A DNA stretch of 64,000 nucleotides from Halictus rubicundus. Its lineage: Eukaryota; Arthropoda; Insecta; Hymenoptera; Halictidae. Position 1 is the stretch's first letter. Every line of letters begins with the position of its first letter. A program made the position numbers and the translations under genes. The stretch lies in contig NW_027489026.1 of the NCBI RefSeq assembly GCF_050948215.1, forward strand, positions 1-64,000. Reading direction: 5' to 3'. Positions 1-9,588 of the stretch are shown in pieces. Below the pieces are notes generated by a model, which saw only the letters and a list, made by a program, of their open reading frames with translations, ran no database searches and was not told the DNA's origin.

Positions 1-783
1 TTTTTCGTTATTTTTTTTTTTTTTAACTTTTACCAACATATTCGTGACATTTTTCTGATTAAAATGAAATCAAATATGATATAATTCCGACGATAATTGC
101 TTGTGTAATGAACGATTGATGTTTCGGACGCGAAAAAGGACAGCGTATGGGAAAGAAAGAGCCGCGGAGAGTCGAAGCGTTCGGAAAAGATGAAAGACTG
201 GCGTGAGCTCAGGCCTTTAAATAAAAAAATAAACTTTTTCATTATTAATTATTTTTCTATCGGACTTTCACCAACATACTCGTGGCATTTTTCTAAGGAA
301 AACGGTACCAAATATGACAAAATTCCGATGATATTTACTTGTGTAATGAACGACGGAAGTTTCGGACGCAAAGAAGGACAGCATATGAAAAGAAAGAGAC
401 GCGGCGAGTCCTTCCCGTCTCGAGTTCGACAGCTTGGTTTTCGCCGCGGACAAATAGATGTGGTTACTAATGTATATGTATTGACAATTACTCACAGAAA
501 GTTAAATTTAACAATACAATTAATGATTATACATAAAGTTTATTGCTGATAAAATATAAAGAATATTAAATGTAAAGAAACAATTCTATAAGGTATAAAA
601 AATAGCAATCAATACAATTATAATTAAAACTTAAAATGACAGACACTTTTCAAAACTTTTATCTCTACCTCTATGTTAGGGATACAGAAGCTGAAAATTT
701 CATCGAAATCGGTTGACGGAGAAAAAAACAACGTGCATTGCAAGATATAAGAATCTGTGTATCTGTGTGTCTGTACAAATAGC
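1..783. repeat. U1 head with internal ~140-bp direct duplication
   Basis: The head comes before the first subrepeat and contains two diverged direct copies, about 32-172 and 270-410, offset 238 bp. Both have 'ACCAACATA.TCGTG.CATTTTTCT' and later 'CTTGTGTAATGAACGA' and 'TTTCGGACGC'. On the minus strand both copies read a similar peptide (SFFASETS.VHYTS.Y.RN..IF) within 70- and 75-codon frames at 30-242 and 268-495, which are not otherwise recognisable. The remainder (about 600-783) is AT-rich with 'ATCGAAATCGGTTGACGG' and 'ATCTGTGTGTCTGTAC'. No gene is supported. Confidence 0.85.
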
Positions 784-1438
784 AATAATACTGCCACCAA
801 ATAGCTTTATATGGATAAGATCCGTCGAAAGTTAGTTTCATTACATAACACTTTTATTTCGTTACTACCTTTACTTGAATAATTGCAGTCCAGCATTAGA
901 AGTGGTATTATCGGTTAAATAAGTAAAAAAATAATTTTCTGTGTTTGTTACTACGGATCACAATAAGAACGATTGAATTTTGTCATTACTTGAATATTGT
1001 ATTTATTCTTTTTTTTTTTTATTCTATAACTATTACAGAATATATTTTGTTGAATAATCATTATTTTATAAATATCGCAATAAGTTCCAAATTAATTAAT
1101 TTCACCTATAAACTATCGATTATAAAATAATGATTACAATGGTGAATAATATGGAAAATAAGAAGGCAATAATAGTGTAATGAAATTATACAATAAAAAA
1201 ATAATTATTCTCATTCTACGCATTATCCGTTTATTTATTGCCTATGTCACTGACGTTTCTTCCGTAATTCACGAGCAAATGTTCTATTTAGGTAGCGAGC
1301 GCGGCATGTTTAGCGATGTTGGTATTTGAGATCAGTGATAGTTCCACTTTCTTAGTTCCACAACCGACGAGAGTATCTCGACATTGGGGCCGTTACCGAC
1401 CGATCCCAGCACCCACCTGGCACTAGGCCTGCAGCCAA

Positions 1439-1520
1439 GCTCGCATATGCGAGCCGAGCTCGGGTCCAGTCGAGCCGGGACTCGCTTTTCGAGTCGAGTC
1501 GAGTACTCGCATGATGCGAG
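1439..1520. repeat. Dyad-symmetric GC island of subrepeat A (U1)
   Basis: In an otherwise AT-rich repeat this patch packs several symmetric elements. GCTCGCATATGCGAGC (1439-1454) and CCGAGCTCGG (1454-1463) are perfect palindromes. GACTCGCTTTTCGAGTC (1479-1495) and CTCGCATGATGCGAG (1506-1520) are hairpins with 6-bp stems. A GAGTCGAGTCGAG direct repeat lies between them. The patch is present in every subrepeat, with the first palindrome partly altered in C-type copies (CACGCTCGC). Confidence 0.85.
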
Positions 1521-1867
1521 CTGCTCGCAACGAAGCGAACGGCTCGAAATAAAATCAGGCGTAAAATGACATGATGCGAGTTACAGCAGGAAGATCAGCA
1601 CATTGATATTATCAAGCATTTTAGTATATTGACAATGCTAAATGTTTGCGATGTTTTATTATATATTTTGATAGTGAAATGTTGATTCAGAATTTGTATA
1701 ACCCTTATTGAAAATAATTATGCAATAACAACTATTTCCTAGATTTATGTAAATAACTAGATGTGATCTGTAAAGAACGGTATTTTATATATTCCTTTAT
1801 ATTATACTCCGGTTCACTGTACAGTCGTAAAAATGTGTTGTCGCAAAATTGTTTATAATGTTGAAAA

Positions 1868-2068
1868 TTAACGTGAAACCAAGTTGGAAGTTGGAAGTTC
1901 CAACAGCCTGTCATTCGGTACTGTGCAAGTATAGGTGATAAGATTTAAAAGGGCATAGCCGATTAAGATGGTCAAAACAATTGGAACCGCAAAAAGATTC
2001 CATTTCAAACAGTATTGATTTCTTGATTTTCTGGAAATGACAGACGTAGAGTTCAAAATTCTTTTCAC
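1868..2068 (-). other. 66-codon frame with one hydrophobic segment, doubtful
   Basis: The frame starts MKRIL and contains a hydrophobic run (LFAVPIVLTILIGYALLNLI) at about residues 25-44 that could span a membrane. It is not a family I recognise. It recurs in every subrepeat, with N-to-K at residue 6 in B and mosaic copies, and a second frame overlaps it. Recurrence reflects DNA duplication, so it is not evidence of coding. Confidence 0.12.
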
Positions 2069-2684
2069 GGAATCTTACCAATTTTCACAAGCAATTTCAT
2101 ATCTGGCGGAAATCGTAGACGAACACAATAATATAAATATTCATTGCCTAATCAATGTTACTTCAATATTTTTAAAACATTAAAAAAATATTGTTAAAAT
2201 CACATGAATAAATAATATAAGAAATTGAAAAAATAAAGATGATGTATGGGAAAAAACATTTACCACCGACGGGATAAGAACCCCAGCGTATCCGCTCCTT
2301 AGTTCGACACACGTCCGGCGATGTTACAAAACTTTACGAACATTCTGGTATATATCACACAAAATACAATTTATTCTTTCTCTAAAATCACATTTCTTAG
2401 GTCAAAGAATTACTTGTTTCAATTTAATAATGCTAAAAATTACTTAATATATAGCTGCGATAAAACCAACAAGTGTAACTTTCCTCCTAATAGCAAAAAC
2501 GTCGAAAAAATTCGGTTTTTATTGTTTTTTGACGATGATGTCCCACAACAAAAAATCTAAAAAAAATTGACGACACTGCCTGTTATAGTACTTTAACAAG
2601 GAACTAAACAGTAGAATAGCATTTTTCCGATTTTTTGGAGGTTTTTCATTTTTTTTACGACCACAGTTTGTAACAAAAAAATCA

Positions 2685-2700
2685 GAAAGTTTAAACTTTC
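2685..2700. repeat. 16-bp perfect palindrome GAAAGTTTAAACTTTC
   Basis: This palindrome marks the left edge of the segment shared by A/B subrepeat ends and the tail. It is absent from C copies, which end just before it. Confidence 0.9.
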
Positions 2701-2862
2701 ATACGTGCGCGATTCTCCATCCGTTTACATTGTATGTCGTCTGTCGTCGCTGGGTCTTTGAAGCTCGGCACTCGGCAAAAGTTATTCGAGCATTTATTTG
2801 AAGCCTTCGAATAAATGATACAGATGAAAGATGAAAAAATTTCTCGTAGTTTGAATAAATCA

Positions 2863-4965
2863 AATAATACTGCCACCAAATAGCTTTATATGGATAAGAT
2901 CCGTCGAAAGTTAGTTTCATTACATAACACTTTTATTTCGTTACTACCTTTACTTGAATAATTGCAGTCCAGCATTAGAAGTGGTATTATCGGTTAAATA
3001 AGTAAAAAAAAATAATTTTCTGTGTTTGTTACTACGGATCACAATAAGAACGATTGAATTTTGTCATTACTTGAATATTGTATTTATTCTTTTTTTTTTC
3101 ATTCTATAACTATTACAGAATATATTTTGTTGAATAATCATTATTTTATAAATATCGCAATAAGTTCCAAATTAATTAATTACACCTATAAACTATCGAT
3201 TATAAAACAATGATTACAATGGTGAATAATATGGAAAATAAGAAGGCAATAATAGTGTAATGAAATTATACAATAAAAAATAATTATTTTCATTCTACGC
3301 ATTATCCGTTTATTTATTGCCTATGTCACTGACGTTTCTTCCGTAATTCACGAGCAAATGTTCTATTTAGGTAGCGAGCGCGGCATGTTTAGCGATGTTG
3401 GTATTTGAGATCAGTGATAGTTCCACTTTCTTAGTTCCACAACCGACGAGAGTATCTCGACATTGGGGCCGTTACCGACCGATCCCAGCACCCACCTGGC
3501 ACTAGGCCTGCAGCCAAGCTCGCATATGCGAGCCGAGCTCGGGTCCAGTCGAGCCGGGACTCGCTTTTCGAGTCGAGTCGAGTACTCGCACGATGCGAGC
3601 TGCTCGCAACGAAGCGAACGGCTCGAAATAAAATCAGGCGTAAAATGACATGATGCGAGTTACAGCAGGAAGATCAGCACATTGATATTATCAAGCATTT
3701 TAGTATATTGACAATGCTAAATGTTTGCGATGTTTTATTATATATTTTGATAGTGAAATGTTGATTCAGAATTTGTATAACCCTTATTGAAAATAATTAT
3801 GCAATAACAACTATTTAGATTTATGTAAATAACTAGATGTGATCTGTAAAGAACGGTATTTTATATATTCCTTTATATTATACTCCGGTTCACTGTACAG
3901 TCGTAAAAATGTGTTGTCGCAAAATTGTTTATAATGTTGAAAATTAACGTGAAACCAAGTTGGAAGTTGGAAGTTCCAACAGCCTGTCATTCGGTACTGT
4001 GCAAGTATAGGTGATAAGATTTAAAAGGGCATAGCCGATTAAGATGGTCAAAACAATTGGAACCGCAAAAAGATTCCATTTCAAACAGTATTGATTTCTT
4101 GATTTTCTGGAAATGACAGACGTAGATTTCAAAATTCTTTTCACGGAATCTTACCAATTTTCACAAGCAATTTCATATCTGGCGGAAATCGTAGACGAAC
4201 ACAATAATATAAATATTCATTGCCTAATCAATGTTACTTCAATATTTTTAAAACATTAAAAAAATATTGTTAAAATCACATGAATAAATAATATAAGAAA
4301 TTGAAAAAATAAAGATGATGTATGGGAAAAAACATTTACCACCGACGGGATAAGAACCCCAGCGTATCCGCTCCTTAGTTCGACACACGTCCGGCGATGT
4401 TACAAAACTTTACGAACATTCTGGTATATATCACACAAAATACAATTTATTCTTTCTCTTAAATCACATTTCTTAGGTCAAAGAATTACTTGTTTCAATT
4501 TAATAATGCTAAAAATTACTTAATATATAGCTGCGATAAAACCAACAAGTGTAACTTTCCTCCTAATAGCAAAAACGTCGAAAAAATTCGGTTTTTATTG
4601 TTTTTTGACGATGATGTCCCACAACAAAAAATCTAAAAAAAATTGACGACACTGCCTGTTATAGTACTTTAACAAGGAACTAAACAGTAGAATAGCATGT
4701 TTTCAAATTTTTGAGAAATCTGCATTTTTCCGATTTTTTGGAGGTTTTTCATTTTTTTTACGACCACAGTTTGTAACAAAAAAATCAGAAAGTTTAAACT
4801 TTCATACGTGCGCGATTCTCCATCCGTTTACATTGTATGTCGTCTGTCGTCGCTGGGTCTTTGAAGCTCGGCAGTCGGCAAAAGTTATTCGAGCATTTAT
4901 TTGAAGCCTTCGAATAAATGATACAGATGAAAGATGAAAAAATTTCTCGTAGTTTGAATAAATCA
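2863..4965. repeat. Subrepeat type B (U1), 2103 bp
   Basis: This is a tandem copy of A. B markers are nine A's after 'AAGT' near 3003, 'TTCATTCT' after the T run, 'ACTATTTAGATTT' (3 bp shorter), 'GTAGATTTCAAAATTC' near 4123, the 27-bp segment present near 4697-4723, and 'GGCAGTCGG' near 4870. Confidence 0.95.
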
Positions 4966-6892
4966 AATAATACTGCCACCAAATAGCTTTATATGGATAA
5001 GATCCGTCGAAAGTTAGTTTCATTACATAACACTTTTATTTCGTTACTACCTTTACTTGAATAATTGCAGTCCAGCATTAGAAGTGGTATTATCGGTTAA
5101 ATAAGTAAAAAAATAATTTTCTGTGTTTGTTACTACGGATCACAATAAGAACGATTGAATTTTGTCATTACTTGAATATTGTATTTATTCTTTTTTTTTT
5201 TATTCTATAACTATTACAGAATATATTTTGTTGAATAATCATTATTTTATAAATATCGCAATAAGTTCCAAATTAATTAATTTCACCTATAAACTATCGA
5301 TTATAAAACAATGATTACAATGGTGAATAATATGGAAAATAAGAAGGCAATAATAGTGTAATGAAATTATACAATAAAAAATAATTATTCTCATTCTACG
5401 CATTATCCGTTTATTTATTGCCTATGTCACTGACGTTTCTTCCGTAATTCACGAGCAAATGTTCTATTTAGGTAGCGAGCGCGGCATGTTTAGCGATGTT
5501 GGTATTTGAGATCAGTGATAGTTCCACTTTCTTAGTTCCACCACCGACGAGAGTATCTCGACATTGGGGCCGTTACCGACCGATCCCAGCACCCACCTGG
5601 CACTAGGCCTGCAGCCACGCTCGCATATGCGAGCCGAGCTCGGGTCCAGTCGAGCCGGGACTCGCTTTTCGAGTCGAGTCGAGTACTCGCACGATGCGAG
5701 CTGCTCGCAACGAAGCGAACGGCTCGAAATAAAATCAGGCGTAAAATGACATGATGCGAGTTACAGCAGGAAGATCAGCACATTGATATTATCAAGCATT
5801 TTAGTATATTGACAATGCTAAATGTTTGCGATGTTTTATTATATATTTTGATAGTGAAATGTTGATTCAGAATTTGTATAACCCTTATTGAAAATAATTA
5901 TGCAATAACAACTATTTCCTAGATTTATGTAAATAACTAGATGTGATCTGTAAAGAACGGTATTTTATATATTCCTTTATATTATACTCCGGTTCACTGT
6001 ACAGTCGTAAAAATGTGTTGTCGCAAAATTGTTTATAATGTTGAAAATTAACGTGAAACCAAGTTGGAAGTTGGAAGTTCCAACAGCCTGTCATTCGGTA
6101 CTGTGCAAGTATAGGTGATAAGATTTAAAAGGGCATAGCCGATTAAGATGGTCAAAACAATTGGAACCGCAAAAAGATTCCATTTCAAACAGTATTGATT
6201 TCTTGATTTTCTGGAAATGACAGACGTAGAGTTCAAAATTCTTTTCACGGAATCTTACCAATTTTCACAAGCAATTTCATATCTGGCGGAAATCGTAGAC
6301 GAACACAATAATATAAATATTCATTGCCTAATCAATGTTACTTCAATATTTTTAAAACATTAAAAAAATATTGTTAAAATCACATGAATAAATAATATAA
6401 GAAATTGAAAAAATAAAGATGATGTATGGGAAAAAACATTTACCACCGACGGGATAAGAACCCCAGCGTATCCGCTCCTTAGTTCGACACACGTCCGGCG
6501 ATGTTACAAAACTTTACGAACATTCTGGTATATATCACACAAAATACAATTTATTCTTTCTCTTAAATCACATTTCTTAGGTCAAAGAATTACTTGTTTC
6601 AATTTAATAATGCTAAAAATTACTTAATATATAGCTGCGATAAAACCAACAAGTGTAACTTTCCTCCTAATAGCAAAAACGTCGAAAAAATTCGGTTTTT
6701 ATTGTTTTTTGACGATGATGTCCCACAACAAAAAATCTAAAAAAAATTGACGACACTGCCTGTTATAGTACTTTAACAAGGAACTAAACAGTAGAATAGC
6801 ATGTTTTCAAATTTTTGAGAAATCTGCATTTTTCCGATTTTTTGGAGGTTTTTCATTTTTTGTTTACGACCACAGTTTGTAACAAAAAAATC
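4966..6892. repeat. Subrepeat type C (U1), truncated
   Basis: This third copy is marked by 'CCACCACCGACG' near 5540 and 'CCACGCTCGC' near 5616. It retains the 'TTTCCTAGATTT' and 'GTAGAGTTC' states of A. Homology stops at 'AACAAAAAAATC' where the tail starts, so the final ~180 bp of the subrepeat, including the 16-bp palindrome, are missing. Confidence 0.94.
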
Positions 6893-7154
6893 TGAAAAAA
6901 TTATCAAAAATCAGCCTTAGAATCCAAAATATGTCACATTTTTTTCAGAATTTTAGAAAGCATCAGAGTGCGGGAAATACGCGGAGAAGCGCGAAATCTA
7001 ATTTACCCTGTAACTAACCTCATGGGCAAGATAGGGGGTTGAAATTTTACTCAGAGGGGTTTTTCCTCTAAGGGCAGTTTTGACCATAAATCGGCTAGGC
7101 CCTTTTAAAAGGATCTGATGTCTACGTTCAACACTCGTCATACTTTCTGTTTAG

Positions 7155-7346
7155 TTAATATTTTAATCTAAATCTTTTTTCAATTTGCAATTGTTGGCTC
7201 TTCTCCATGGATAACAGTCGATCTTTTATACGATGGTCCAAAATCATGCTAACTACCAAATAATTCGTAGTGGCAGCAAAGTTAAATCTACTTCCTAGCT
7301 CGACAATTAACGCAATTATATAACGCAATTTTTCCTGCGTTTTCAT
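7155..7346 (-). other. 63-codon frame in tail block, doubtful
   Basis: The frame contains the stretch LVVSMILDHRIKDRL, which faintly recalls the LDPRFK motif region of hAT transposases. Too short and too weak to call. It recurs unchanged in all six tails. Confidence 0.12.
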
Positions 7347-7781
7347 TACATGTCATCTAGTAAATTAATCTATCTAGCTTGGCAGAACAGCTGAAGTCGT
7401 TTGGTCGATTTATAAAAAAAGTTATTCTGATTTAAAGTGTCTGCCATCAATTATGAGACTGACTGCATAATGTATAACGAGAAGCGGCCGCACGTTTCTC
7501 GCTAAGCAACCTGCGCTATCTCCATGTTTATAATTGTGCAGTGTGAAAATGGTTTACTGCCTTTTTGGTTCGTTATCTCGGCCATTTCTTCTAAAAAGTG
7601 TACTTCCGTACAATGGGACAGTAGGGCTCTCATCAGCGAGCTAAGGTTTATGACCGGCTCTCGCCTGCACTCGCCCACTTAGGTCACCCGCTCTGAGTAT
7701 TTAATCTACCGGCACGCGTATGCGTTTTGCTCTTCCTCCCTCCCCATCGAGCCACTAGCTTAGTTATTCATTATCGAAAAA

Positions 7782-7810
7782 TATAAAAGTCTAAGACAAT
7801 CTATTCTCAG
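7782..7810 (+). promoter_or_regulatory. TATA box and initiator-like pair in tail block (U1)
   Basis: TATAAAAG at 7782-7789 is followed by TCAG at 7807-7810, a spacing close to a core promoter. The downstream ~80 bp are rich in TTAG/TCAG repeats, as in insect LTR leaders. Function is inferred only. The same pair recurs in all six tails. Confidence 0.35.
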
Positions 7811-8032
7811 GTTAGTTAGCTCAGATTCTGTCAAACAGTTTTTCTCAGCTTACCAGAATTCAGTCTTTTGACCTTTGGTGCGAGTACCAGTGTGGCGGCC
7901 TGTGCAAAGCGCACGCCGACGAACCGCCAGCATACATTGTAGACGCGGCGGCGACCTCGTATAAATACACATCAATATTATACAATATTGTTTATATACC
8001 CATTCCTTTCAAAAACTATTTAACGAAGCTTA

Positions 8033-8445
8033 ACGTTAATTTTTAACATTATAAACAATTTTGCAACAACACATTTTTACGACTGTACACTGAACCCCGG
8101 AGTATAATATAAAGGAATATATAAAATACCGTTCTTTACAGATCACACAGCTAGTTATTTACATAAATCTAGGAAATAGTTGTTATTGCATAATTATTTT
8201 CAATAAGGGTTATAGAAATTCTGAATCAACATTTCACTATCAAAATATATAATAAAACATCGCAAACATTTAGCATTGTCAATATACTAAAATGCTTGAT
8301 AATATCGATGTGCTGATCTTCCCGCTGTAACTCGCATCATGTCATTTTACGCCTGATTTTATTTCGAGCAGCTCGCATCGGTGCGGATAGCTCGCATCGT
8401 GCGAGTACTCGACTCGACTCGCACAATCGAGCCGAGCTAAGCTCA
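8033..8445 (-). repeat. Inverted, diverged copy of subrepeat segment (U1)
   Basis: Read on the minus strand, this segment matches subrepeat about 1470-1874. Shared stretches include 'AAATAAAATCAGGCGTAAAATGAC', the 'CATTTCACTATCAAAATATA' equivalent and 'GGTATTTTATATATTCC'. It has scattered substitutions and a rearranged GC island. The homology ends where 'AATTAACGT' ends. Inside one unit it can pair with any of the forward copies. Confidence 0.85.
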
Positions 8446-8447
8446 AC

Positions 8448-8530
8448 CAGAGTTGGGCAAAATGTTTATCTAAATAAAAATTTCGAGTAACGAATAAAAG
8501 ATAAAAAAATTTTTATTTCCTTTTGGTATG
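8448..8530 (+). mobile_element. hAT-like terminal fragment (U1)
   Basis: The fragment begins CAGAGTTGGGCA and continues with 'GAGTAACGAATAAAAGATAAAAA', close to the start of the hAT-like segment at 10207. The same 12-mer closes that segment in inverse orientation at 11003-11014. CAG...CTG ends are typical of hAT elements. No 8-bp target duplication is evident, and the solo LTR abuts it on the right. Confidence 0.5.
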
Positions 8531-9103
8531 TGTTGTGGTTTGGGTGTTCAGTAAAGGATTCACCCAATATAACAATAACCATTTATTAAATAAGCAACAA
8601 AAACTCAACGACGTAACAAGGAACAAAGAAAATGAAATAACAATGAAACAAGAACTACGGATAAACGACTATACGAACAACTGACGGCGAATGACGACTT
8701 CTCACAACGACTGACTGACTTGAACTGACTGACTGACTGACCGACCCTGTCATCCGTCACCGTCAGAATCCGCGCTTATATCCTCCAGGAATTTCCTTCG
8801 AACAAGAAAACTTCTGGAGTGGGGATGTCGCTTCCTGTACGTGCCCCTTGGAGAAAGTTCGTGTCCTTGCACCGAACATCCGTGTCCTGGCGAAAGTCAA
8901 GGGTTGGCGGCCAAATGTGCACGCCAAGGAAAAACCCCGAACCTGGTCGCCAAATGTGCACCCCAGGTAGGAACAGACTTCCGGCGACTAAGTGTGCGCT
9001 CGGGAAGAGCTTGGGCCTGGCGACCAAGTGCGTCCAAGGTCCCAGCCCGCAGACGACGCTCCTACCTGGGTCCGATCAACCCTTCTCCAAGGGGTCCGCC
9101 ACA
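8531..9103 (-). mobile_element. Solo LTR of an LTR retrotransposon (U1)
   Basis: On the minus strand it runs TGTGGCGGACCCC...CCAAACCACAACA, so it has TG...CA termini. It holds a TATA box GGATATAAG (8783-8775), TCAGTCAGT initiator-like repeats just downstream, and a polyadenylation signal AATAAA (8587-8582), in the order U3-R-U5. The U3 part contains about four imperfect ~38-bp repeats around 'GGCGACCAAGTG'-like cores (8905, 8944, 8982, 9018). No internal gag/pol is adjacent, hence a solo LTR. Family (Gypsy-like versus other) is not certain. This copy alone has a 6-bp insertion near 8757. Confidence 0.8.
8582..8783 (-). promoter_or_regulatory. LTR core promoter to poly(A) signal (U1)
   Basis: GGATATAAG (8783-8775) is followed on the minus strand by TCAGT repeats and, about 190 bp later, AATAAA (8587-8582). 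This matches an LTR R region. Because it is a solo LTR, the promoter and terminator-type signal sit in the same element. Confidence 0.6.
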
Positions 9104-9472
9104 TTACTTGAATATTGTATTTATTCTTTTTTTTTATTCTATAACTATTACAGAATATATTTTGTTGAATAATCATTATTTTATAAATATCGCAAGAAGT
9201 TCCAAATTAATTAATTACACCTATAAATTATCGATTATAAAATAATGATTACAATGGTGAACAATATGGAAAATAAGAAGGCAATAAGAGTGTAATGAAA
9301 TTATACAATAAAAGATAATTATTTTCATTCTACGCATTATACGTTTATTTATTGCCTCTGTCACTGACGTTTTTTCCATAATTCACGAGCAAATGTTCTT
9401 TTAGTTCCACAACCGACGACAGTATCTCGACATTAGGGCCGTTACCGACCGCTCCCAGCACCCACCTGGCAC
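9104..9472 (+). repeat. Diverged, internally deleted subrepeat remnant in tail (U1)
   Basis: Homology to subrepeat 986-1425 starts exactly at the right edge of the LTR ('CATTACTTGAATATTG') and runs to 'CACCTGGCAC'. About 67 bp are deleted, joining 'AAATGTTCT' to 'TTAGTTCCACAACC'. It is more diverged from A/B/C than they are from each other, so it is an older copy. Confidence 0.88.
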
Positions 9473-9511
9473 CCACTTTGAGACTCGCAGTTTAACACGG
9501 GGGCTGGCAGT

Positions 9512-9514
<3 letters not shown>

Positions 9515-9584
<70 letters not shown>
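9515..9584. repeat. (TA)35 microsatellite (U1)
   Basis: This is an uninterrupted TA tract. It is flanked by the inverted pair CACCCACTTT (9470-9479) and AAAGTGGGTG (9584-9593), and further by CAGTCTTTATATA (9508 on) and TATATAAAGACTG (ending 9627). The whole region can extrude as a cruciform. Confidence 0.99.

Positions 9585-9588
<4 letters not shown>

Larger units (their letters stand above)
784..2862. repeat. Subrepeat type A (U1), 2079 bp
   Basis: The subrepeat starts at 'AATAATACTGCCACC', which recurs at 2863 and 4966. A-type markers are a 12-T run near 1009-1020, 'CTCGCATGATGCGAG' at 1506-1520, 'TCTCTAAAATC' near 2380, and absence of a 27-bp segment after 'AGAATAGCAT' near 2619. It contains a dyad-symmetric GC island (1439-1520), a tRNA-arm-like GC patch (2262-2320) and the palindrome GAAAGTTTAAACTTTC (2685-2700). 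The last ~160 bp contain TTCGAATAA motifs related to the hAT-like tail segment. No convincing gene is present. Confidence 0.95.
6893..8032. repeat. Tail unique block (U1), promoter-like centre
   Basis: This sequence is found only in tails. Its left part holds a hairpin AGAGG...CCTCT (7053-7069) and the palindrome CCTTTTAAAAGG (7101-7112). About 7070-7110 is similar, in reverse orientation, to subrepeat 1942-1980. Its right part has TATAAAAG at 7782-7789 with a TCAG initiator-like site at 7807. A GC-rich hairpin-prone stretch follows near 7892-7930 (GGCGG...CCGCC enclosing GTGC...GCAC). This could be the remnant of another LTR or promoter, but I could not define termini. Confidence 0.6.

Noticed and set aside
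1384..1569. 61-codon plus-strand frame over the GC island in every subrepeat
   Set aside because: Its peptide is a reading of the palindromes (repeated Ser/Arg/Glu), with no domain. DNA symmetry explains it better.
2031..2078. A 48-bp intron on the minus strand (GTAAG donor, TTTCCAG acceptor) joining EYLYYCVRLRF... to the 66-codon frame
   Set aside because: Splicing these sites leads to a stop nine codons on, and the frame does not continue into the hydrophobic segment.
2304..2320. CENP-B-box-like match (TTCG....A)
   Set aside because: The required CGGG half is absent (TCCG instead), so it does not meet the motif.
8776..9245. Overlapping plus-strand frames of 117 and 134 codons and a minus-strand 83-codon frame
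   Set aside because: They lie in the GC-rich U3 repeat series of the solo LTR, overlap in several frames and strands, and run into the subrepeat remnant. They are by-products of composition.
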